Shown here in pieces: positions 6,708 to 11,398 of a DNA stretch of 11,398 nucleotides; the first letter of the stretch is position 1; every line of letters begins with the position of its first letter. A program made the translations under genes and the position numbers. The stretch lies in NCBI GenBank assembly GCA_028707675.1, contig JAQWAM010000016.1, positions 1 to 11,398 of the forward strand. Reading direction: 5' to 3'. This DNA is from Kiritimatiellia bacterium. Lineage in GTDB: Bacteria; Verrucomicrobiota; Kiritimatiellia; RFP12; UBA1067. The notes beneath the pieces are model-generated. The model saw only the letters and a list, made by a program, of their open reading frames with translations. It was not told the DNA's origin and made no database searches.

Positions 6708-7652
6708 TCAAAGCTTCAGCAGAGCGCGGGCCTTCTCGTATACCGGCGTGATATCTATCTTGTTGTTGGCCCGGCCGAGTGCGCCGTCGAAAACATGCGC
6801 GGCTTGGACGCGTTCCAGATCGGCGATGAACCTGCCGAACTTCGACCCCTTTTTTTTGATGTTCATGAGTATTTCGACATGCGCCGCGCCGCGCGTGACG
6901 GCCTCGCTGATCATGCCGGTTGACTCGGCGGTCACGAAAACACGCTCGCAGAGCGAAACGAACGCCGGGATCGGGTTGAATTTTTCGCGGCTGTAGATCA
7001 GCTTGTAGTCAAAGGGATAGCTATCCGCCAGCGCCTCGATCGCAGGCGGTGTGCGGCGCGAGGTGGTCAGCCAATGCTCATGTCCGGGCGTCAGGGCGAA
7101 AATACGGTCTAGGTCGCGCCGCATCTCTTCGACGCGCATCGCGGCGATCGCGTTTGGCCCGCCGATGATTACGGCGACACCCGGCTTGGCGGGCGTGTGG
7201 CGCTGGCGGAAGGCGGCCACGCCTTCCGCATAGAAGGCCTCGTCCGGGGCGGACAGGTTCACCGGCACCGGTATGATGTTAGGATACGGCCGAGGGCGAT
7301 CGAAGCTCGGCGCCAGGATGCAGTCGAAATTCATCTTTTTGTAGCCGCTGGGATAGAGGATCGCCACGACCGGTATGCCGCGGCGGCGCCCCGCGATCTT
7401 GCCGGGGTAGAACGCCGTCGAGCCCGCGCACACCACCGCGTCGTAATAACCTTCAGCGGTCTCGATCTTGAAAGGAAAGTCCACGACCAAACCCAGGCGG
7501 TCGATCAGATACGATAACGCCTTGTGAAAGCGGGTCGGATAGGACGCCAGCGCCAAATCGAAGCCGTAATCCAAAGCCCGGCAAAACGCTTTCGACTGGT
7601 TTTCGTGGCCCGCTTTGCCGTCAGTGACGATCAGCAGTTTCTTTTTGTTCAT
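6708..7652 (-). CDS. ELM1-like protein (DUF1022 family)
   Basis: The 314-residue protein matches the bacterial 'mitochondrial fission ELM1' family (PF06258, DUF1022), which has a GT-B-like two-domain Rossmann fold; its biochemical role in bacteria is not settled. Visible hallmarks, numbered from 7652, are the N-terminal strand and loop LLIVTDGKAGHENQS (6-20), VIIGGPN (161-167), the LTTSRRTP motif (195-202) and the VFVTAESTGMISEA motif (238-251). These correspond to the conserved 'DGKxGHxxQ', 'GGxN', 'TSRRTP' and 'TxDSxSMxSEA' patterns. A GTG at 7694 would add 14 Arg-rich residues; I prefer the ATG at 7652 because the conserved strand starts right after it and GGA lies about 8 nt upstream. It follows the HTH gene by 64 nt and may be cotranscribed with it. 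The family call is firm; the function is unknown. Confidence 0.9.
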   Translation of the reverse strand: MNKKKLLIVTDGKAGHENQSKAFCRALDYGFDLALASYPTRFHKALSYLIDRLGLVVDFPFKIETAEGYYDAVVCAGSTAFYPGKIAGRRRGIPVVAILYPSGYKKMNFDCILAPSFDRPRPYPNIIPVPVNLSAPDEAFYAEGVAAFRQRHTPAKPGVAVIIGGPNAIAAMRVEEMRRDLDRIFALTPGHEHWLTTSRRTPPAIEALADSYPFDYKLIYSREKFNPIPAFVSLCERVFVTAESTGMISEAVTRGAAHVEILMNIKKKGSKFGRFIADLERVQAAHVFDGALGRANNKIDITPVYEKARALLKL

Positions 7653-7716
7653 AACGCGATTCCAAATATAACCGCGACGCCGCGCCCGCGCCACTAAAAA
7701 ATAGGTTTACCCCGCA

Positions 7717-8274
7717 TCAGCTTTGCAGCGAACGCCATTCCGCTATCTCACGGCGACGCCGCGCCGCCCATTCCTCGGCGTCGGTAAGGGCGCACGAGAC
7801 GGTGTCAGTGACTTTCGGCCGACCGCAAGCCGGGCAGCAGGCGCCTTGCGTCAAGGCCGCGCCGCAATGGGGACAGAGGTGTTCCAAAAGCTCGCCGCAG
7901 ACCGCACAGGCGCGGGCATCGCGCGCACCGACAGGCTGCGGTGCCGGCCAGAACAGCAGGCGGCCGTCCATGCAGTAAGGCACATTCGAGAGACAGCGCG
8001 CGTTGGGACAGAAAGCTCGCCCCGGACGGTCACACGTAAACAACCCGCCAGCCGCCGACCCCGGCTCGACGCCTTCAGCCCCAAAAGGCACCCCCAGTAT
8101 CTCGGCAAGCTTGCCGACGCTTTCAACCGATAGCTTGGAACTGTGCCCGGCCTCTAACATGCTGATGGCCGATTGCTTGCAGCCGACCTCCGCCGCCAGC
8201 GCGCTCTGCGTCATGCCCCTGTCGCGGCGCGCTTGCGCCAAACGGCGGCAAAAGTTTATGGAGAGATTCGCCAT
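7717..8274 (-). CDS. XRE-family HTH protein with cysteine-rich zinc-ribbon-like tail
   Basis: The 185-residue protein has a Cro/C1-type HTH at about residues 7-62 (RLAQARRDRGMTQSALAAEV, then SAISMLEAG). The second half carries many cysteines: C81, C89, C94 and C101 form one possible site, and the pairs C123-x2-C126, C134-x2-C137 and C147-x2-C150 look like zinc ribbons. The last 20 residues are basic and Trp-rich. This domain combination suggests a DNA-binding regulator that also binds zinc or uses the ribbon for protein contact; no function is known to me. No clear Shine-Dalgarno site precedes the ATG. The 156 bp upstream are AT-rich and contain repeated GTTAT motifs, so autoregulation is plausible. 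ELM1 follows 64 nt downstream. Confidence 0.85.
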   Translation of the reverse strand: MANLSINFCRRLAQARRDRGMTQSALAAEVGCKQSAISMLEAGHSSKLSVESVGKLAEILGVPFGAEGVEPGSAAGGLFTCDRPGRAFCPNARCLSNVPYCMDGRLLFWPAPQPVGARDARACAVCGELLEHLCPHCGAALTQGACCPACGRPKVTDTVSCALTDAEEWAARRRREIAEWRSLQS

Positions 8275-8289
8275 GAGAAACAGTATGCC

Positions 8290-8410
8290 CTGAACCGCAG
8301 GTTATCTACAAGCACAAGATATCAACATAATATCACCAAGGTTATACTGTTAAATACCAGCTAGTTATGACTTATTAACAGGGTTATTATCACCTGTTTA
8401 TAACCATCCG
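8290..8410. promoter_or_regulatory. AT-rich upstream region with GTTAT motifs
   Basis: This stretch before the HTH gene is much richer in A and T than its surroundings. GTTAT occurs at 8301, 8341, 8363 and 8383, spacings of 40, 22 and 20 bp that approximate whole helical turns. GGTTAT (8382-8387) and ATAACC (8400-8405) form the arms of a 24-bp imperfect palindrome. It likely holds the promoter and operators of the HTH gene; I could not fix a -10/-35 pair. Confidence 0.42.
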
Positions 8411-8435
8411 CTGACCTGTGAACCTAAAAAGATCA

Positions 8436-8483
8436 GTTGATTTCGATACCGATGCTCCGCAAGTCTGGCGAACGGATTTGGAG
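8436..8483. repeat. 48-bp direct repeat, copy 2
   Basis: Exact copy of 6611-6658. It runs straight into the terminal inverted repeat of the element at 8476-8588. Confidence 0.95.
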
Positions 8484-8588
8484 TGCGGCGGCAAGCGGTA
8501 TTCCGCGCGACGCCGCTTTGGCGCGGACAGGCCGGAAAACGGTGCCGCGACCCGCGCGCAGCGCGGCTCTTGTCACCGCACTCCAAGT
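8476..8588. mobile_element. 113-bp MITE-like element with terminal inverted repeats
   Basis: The 20-bp ends 8476-8495 and 8569-8588 are inverted repeats matching at 17 of 20 positions, including a perfect GGAGTGCGG/CCGCACTCC core (8480-8488 and 8576-8584). The interior is very GC-rich and holds no gene. No target-site duplication is obvious. The stretch 8589-8743 between it and the recD terminator holds nothing I can identify. Confidence 0.65.
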
Positions 8589-8743
8589 TGCGTCTTGCAC
8601 AAACAGGTGCGGCGCAGGTTTCGAAAAGAACCAATGTTTACGGGCCTTTGCCCGATTCATGCTCGTTCAACTGCCGCTTATAGGGTGAACGATGCAGTGG
8701 CATTTGAGCATTATGAATTAGGAGGCGCAATACCCTGCAGACG

Positions 8744-8769
8744 AAAAAATCATGCGCTTCGTTAAGCAT
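8744..8769 (-). terminator. Probable intrinsic terminator of recD
   Basis: Directly at the recD stop, the minus strand reads a short stem built from ATGCTT and AAGCGCAT around an AACG loop, with a one- or two-base bulge, followed two bases later by six T. The stem is weak, but its position immediately after recD supports a terminator. Confidence 0.5.
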
Positions 8770-10538
8770 CAGGATTGCAGCTTGGCTTTGAGGCCGGACA
8801 TGCGGCGGGTGGGGGTGCGGACACACTTTTCGAAGATGTCACGCGCGGCCCAGACCGCGCAGCGGGTCCGCGCGCGGGTGACGCCGGTGTAAACCAGCTC
8901 GCGCGTCAGCACGGGGTTGTCCTGCGGCGGCAGGATCAGCAAAACCTCGCCGAAACCGGAGCCCTGCGCCTTGTGTACGGTCATGGCAAAGACCGGCGCG
9001 TGCCCGGGCAGCTCGGCGATGCCGAAAGAACGGTATGCGCCGGGCTTCTCCAAGTCAGGGAACCAAACCCGGACAGCGCCGCTTTTCGGGTCTTTAAGGC
9101 AGATCCCGATGTCGCCGTTGAACAGGCGCCGGGCGTAATCGTTGACCGTGACCATGATCGGGTAACCGTGGCCGTAGGTTTTGACGCCCAGCAGGTTCTG
9201 GACGCAATGGTTGACCGTGTCGACGCCGCACGGCCCGCAGCGCGTGGCGCAAAGGATGCGGAAGCTGTTGAAAAGCTCCAATGCCGCGGCGGCCGTTTCA
9301 GCTTGCAGATAGGCGCGGAAAGGGTGTCCCGACAAATATGCCGCCAAGGCCCGCGCGCAGGCATCGTTTGATGTCGGCGGCGGCGCCACGTCCAGCGCCG
9401 CGTCTGCAGATGACATGATTTCCCATGCCTCGACAGCGGCACCGCGGTTGACGGCGTCCTTGAGGCGGCCGATGCCGCTGTCGGCGGGAAAGCGGTGCGA
9501 ACGGGTCAGGAGCGCCACGGGCGGCCGGTCCTGCCAGGCCTCGCACATCTCGACAAGGGCCGCGCCGGTCTCGACCGCGGCGAGCTGGTCTTTGTCGCCC
9601 AGCAGGATCAGCCGGCATCCTTGCGGTATGGCGTCGAGCAGCTTGACCAGCAGCGGCAGGTCAACCATCGAGACCTCGTCGACGACCAGCGTGTCGGCCA
9701 ATAACGGGTTGTCCCGGTTGTGGCCGCACGCGCCGGTGACGGGGTTTATCCTGAGCAGGCGGTGGATCGTCAGGGGTGAGAGTTGCTCCAGACTGGCCCG
9801 CGCAGGGTCAGCGGCGGCGAGCGTCAGGTTGTTTTTGACCTCGCCGTCCAGAGCCTCTTTCAGCCGCGCCTGGGCTTTGCCGGTCGGCGCGCACAGGCAG
9901 ACGTTTTGGCGCGGGTCTTTTTGGAGCAGCAGCGCCAGCACGACTCCCACAATGGTGGTCTTGCCTGTGCCGGGGCTGCCGGTGATCACGCAGAATTTCC
10001 CTGAAACCGCTTGCCGGATCGCTGCGATCTGGTCGGTGTCGAGTTCCAGCCGCGTCAGGGCGCGTATCACGGAATCTTCCGGGGCGGCGGCAGGTTCCGC
10101 GCGGGCGCGCGACCGCAGGTCGGCAGCGCAAAGGTTTTCGCAAACCCAATACCTTTGCAGGTAAAGCCGGTTATCCTCGAGGATCAGGGGTTTGTAACTT
10201 TCGCCGGCGCCGTCCGCGACCGCGAACGAACACGCCGCGCTCTTCAGAAGTACGGCCAGATCAGCGGGGATGGCAAGTTCTGTATCCACTTCGCCATAAA
10301 GGTTGTCGCGTGACAATAGCGGTTCGATTTTCAGGTCAGGTGTCAGTGTCAGGCACACGTGCTTGTGTACGATGGTGTTCTGCGCGGTCAGCGCGGCTGC
10401 CAGGAAAAGGTGGTCCGGCATGCTGGCGGGACCGCCCGGGGCCAATTTAGACACGGTCTCGGCAAAGTGCCAGGCAAAGGGTTCGATCAAGCCTTGGTCA
10501 TGCAGCGATTTCAAAAATGTGCGGCAGGTTTGCGGCAT
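8769..10538 (-). CDS. recD: Exodeoxyribonuclease V alpha subunit-like helicase RecD
   Basis: The 589-residue protein is close to the usual RecD length (E. coli about 608) and is a superfamily 1 5'-3' DNA helicase. It has the RecD N-terminal region (LYLQRYWVCE, residues 125-134), Walker A GSPGTGKTT (187-195), motif Ia APTGKAQARL (218-227), Walker B VVDEVSMVD (285-293), motif III LLGDKDQL (312-319), motif IV LTRSHRF (344-350), motif V FAMTVHKAQGSGF (517-529) and motif VI VYTGVTRAR (549-557). All catalytic motifs look intact. The N-terminus (FLKSLHDQGLIEPFAWHF) is like the RecD start, and GGAAA lies about 9 nt before the ATG. RecD normally works with RecB and RecC, but neither gene is in this window; it starts inside the 3' end of a deleted methyltransferase remnant. 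Confidence 0.95.
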   Translation of the reverse strand: MPQTCRTFLKSLHDQGLIEPFAWHFAETVSKLAPGGPASMPDHLFLAAALTAQNTIVHKHVCLTLTPDLKIEPLLSRDNLYGEVDTELAIPADLAVLLKSAACSFAVADGAGESYKPLILEDNRLYLQRYWVCENLCAADLRSRARAEPAAAPEDSVIRALTRLELDTDQIAAIRQAVSGKFCVITGSPGTGKTTIVGVVLALLLQKDPRQNVCLCAPTGKAQARLKEALDGEVKNNLTLAAADPARASLEQLSPLTIHRLLRINPVTGACGHNRDNPLLADTLVVDEVSMVDLPLLVKLLDAIPQGCRLILLGDKDQLAAVETGAALVEMCEAWQDRPPVALLTRSHRFPADSGIGRLKDAVNRGAAVEAWEIMSSADAALDVAPPPTSNDACARALAAYLSGHPFRAYLQAETAAAALELFNSFRILCATRCGPCGVDTVNHCVQNLLGVKTYGHGYPIMVTVNDYARRLFNGDIGICLKDPKSGAVRVWFPDLEKPGAYRSFGIAELPGHAPVFAMTVHKAQGSGFGEVLLILPPQDNPVLTRELVYTGVTRARTRCAVWAARDIFEKCVRTPTRRMSGLKAKLQS

Positions 10539-10812
10539 AGCGTTTCATTTCCAGCAGGCGTTCAAGGATCGCTTCGTCCGGCAGCTCCGAGGGCCAGCCG
10601 TAGGCGGCGGCCGCGTCGAGACGGGCGTGGCAGTCGGCCCCGCCGTGCTTGGCCGCCCCTTTCTCGAAGCAGAACATCTCGCCGGTCGGGTCGGCGGCGG
10701 CGGGCGTCGGGTGGTCAAACACGGCGCACAGGTCAAGAAAGTGCTCCTGCGCGGCGGAACGCTCCTTCAGTTCCACCTTGCGCCACTTTATGATGAAATC
10801 TTGTACCGTCAT
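10498..10812 (-). pseudogene. Internally deleted MmeI-type methyltransferase/restriction gene remnant
   Basis: The 104-residue frame joins two ends of a family whose members are about 900-1100 residues long. Residues 1-58 (FIIKWRKVELKERSAAQEHF, LDLCAVFDHPTPAAADPTGE, FCFEKGAAKHGG) match the N-terminal region of MmeI-like proteins, where 'KxxGGxGxADVW' would follow. Residues 64-89 (RLDAAAAYGWPSELPDEAIL, ERLLEM) match their C-terminal 'LDxAVxAAYGWPxDLSDEEILxRLLxLN'. The join falls around residues 58-63, so the nuclease, methylation motifs and target-recognition parts are gone. The last 15 residues overlap recD in another frame. The 41-bp overlap with recD suggests cotranscription. It may still be translated but cannot be a methyltransferase. 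The family match is from memory of consensus patterns. Confidence 0.72.
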
Positions 10813-10933
10813 TGGGGGCGGAATCCTATGGCTTTACCTTCATGCCTGCATTGGCGGCAAGAGTTTTCTGGCGGTCGTCAAAGGTGCCGTTCCAAAGTCA
10901 TGCCGCACTCACCTGATAGTGGCTTTTTCCGTA

Positions 10934-10969
10934 TGTCACATTATGTGACACCTCGGTTAAGAAAGTCAA
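10934..10969 (-). promoter_or_regulatory. Sigma70-type promoter overlapped by a palindromic operator
   Basis: On the minus strand, TTGACT (10964-10969) and CATAAT (10940-10945) are 18 bp apart, each 5/6 to the sigma70 consensus. A perfect inverted repeat TGTCACA-TTA-TGTGACA (10934-10950) covers the -10 box, the position of a repressor operator. The expected transcript starts near 10933 and leads to the methyltransferase remnant (10812) and recD. The binding protein is not identifiable. Confidence 0.6.
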
Positions 10970-11301
10970 GCTGGCCACAAGCAACTTTGGTAAGTTCGGT
11001 TCGATTCAACTTTGTTGACGCGCATAAGTTCAAATGATGAGTAAACCGTAAACCGACACAATTAAAATCAGGCACCCCGCGAGAATCTGTGGGCAGGTAA
11101 AACTTCTTGTCCAAACTGATCAGTCCCGTTTGCGGAGATTTCGCGTGAGTTTGTTGCTTAAAACAGCCCAATGGATCTCGTATCGGGATTGCCCGGGCTG
11201 TGCAGACCGGCTAAGCGGGTGGACTAAGCGTAACCAACTAAGACAGAGACTAAGAGAGCTATGAAGTGAGCGATTGTTTTAACGCGAAAGCCGCAAAGAT
11301 T
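10970..11301. other. Non-coding or decayed stretch
   Basis: I find no convincing gene here. A plus-strand frame of 70 codons (11052-11261) is open but has no start codon; it follows ATG ATG AGT AAA CCG TAA (11034-11051) in the same frame, so it might be a decayed gene. The end, TTTTAACGCGAAAGCCGCAAAG (11276-11297 region), resembles an inverted, degenerate member of the CTCTGTG-type module family. Confidence 0.3.
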
Positions 11302-11391
11302 GCGCGGCTATCTCGTCTGCCTCGCGCACGAATCCACCTTCGCTAAAGCTACGGCGGACAGGTACATGCGCGGCAGAACGGATAGCCGCGC
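11302..11391. repeat. 90-nt nested hairpin element
   Basis: Four nested stems pair in order: GCGCGGCTATC/GATAGCCGCGC (11302-11312 with 11381-11391), CTGCC/GGCAG (11317-11321 with 11372-11376), GCGCA/TGCGC (11324-11328 with 11367-11371) and TCCACC/GGCGGA (11333-11338 with 11353-11358). In the last one, the only mismatch becomes a G-U pair if the minus strand is the RNA. It is either a palindromic mobile repeat or a structured RNA. Confidence 0.65.
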
Positions 11392-11398
11392 GGCATGA

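Noticed and set aside
8398..8765. Several overlapping frames on both strands of 60-115 codons
   Set aside because: They are translations of the 48-bp repeat and the 113-bp inverted-repeat element; no ribosome site or recognisable family supports them.
10941..11171. 76-codon minus-strand frame starting at 11171
   Set aside because: It has no recognisable motif and ends across the promoter -35 and operator region, so a coding role is unlikely.
11090..11230. Possible tRNA in the GC-rich stretch near the right edge
   Set aside because: No cloverleaf could be built and no T-loop GTTCRANNC motif with matching stem was found.

Overview
The window looks like a GC-rich chromosome segment from the PVC superphylum (Verrucomicrobiota, Kiritimatiellota or Lentisphaerota). 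The evidence is a run of prepilin-like genes of which three in a row, by N-terminal pattern and order, resemble the 'Verru_Chthon cassette' proteins D, B and C. Their gaps are packed with short dispersed repeats. This placement is an inference from remembered families; no search was possible. Every convincing gene is on the minus strand, so transcription runs from high to low coordinates.

Right part (11398 to 8744). A structured repeat at the edge (11302-11391) and mostly non-coding DNA lead to a good sigma70-type promoter on the minus strand (-35 at 10964-10969, -10 at 10940-10945). A perfect 7-bp inverted repeat overlaps its -10 box. Downstream lies a 104-codon ORF that appears to be an internally deleted remnant of an MmeI-type DNA methyltransferase/restriction protein: N-terminus joined to C-terminus with the catalytic middle missing. 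It overlaps recD (exonuclease V alpha subunit) by 41 bp. No recB or recC is in the window. A probable terminator follows recD.

Middle part (8743 to 6484). A 113-bp element with 20-bp imperfect terminal inverted repeats and an AT-rich regulatory stretch precede an XRE-type HTH protein with a cysteine-rich tail, followed by an ELM1/DUF1022-family protein. An exact 48-bp direct repeat brackets this gene pair.

Left part (6483 to 1). gspF/pilC, the inner-membrane platform of a type II secretion or type IV pilus-like machine, is followed by six prepilin-like genes. The last four are tightly packed. The first three gaps carry repeat modules: a double-hairpin element, 'CTCTGTG'-type modules, an identical 50-bp leader before two pilin genes, and arrays with a strict 7-nt period. 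GspF would anchor assembly of the pseudopilins. The assembly ATPase, prepilin peptidase and secretin are not in this window.
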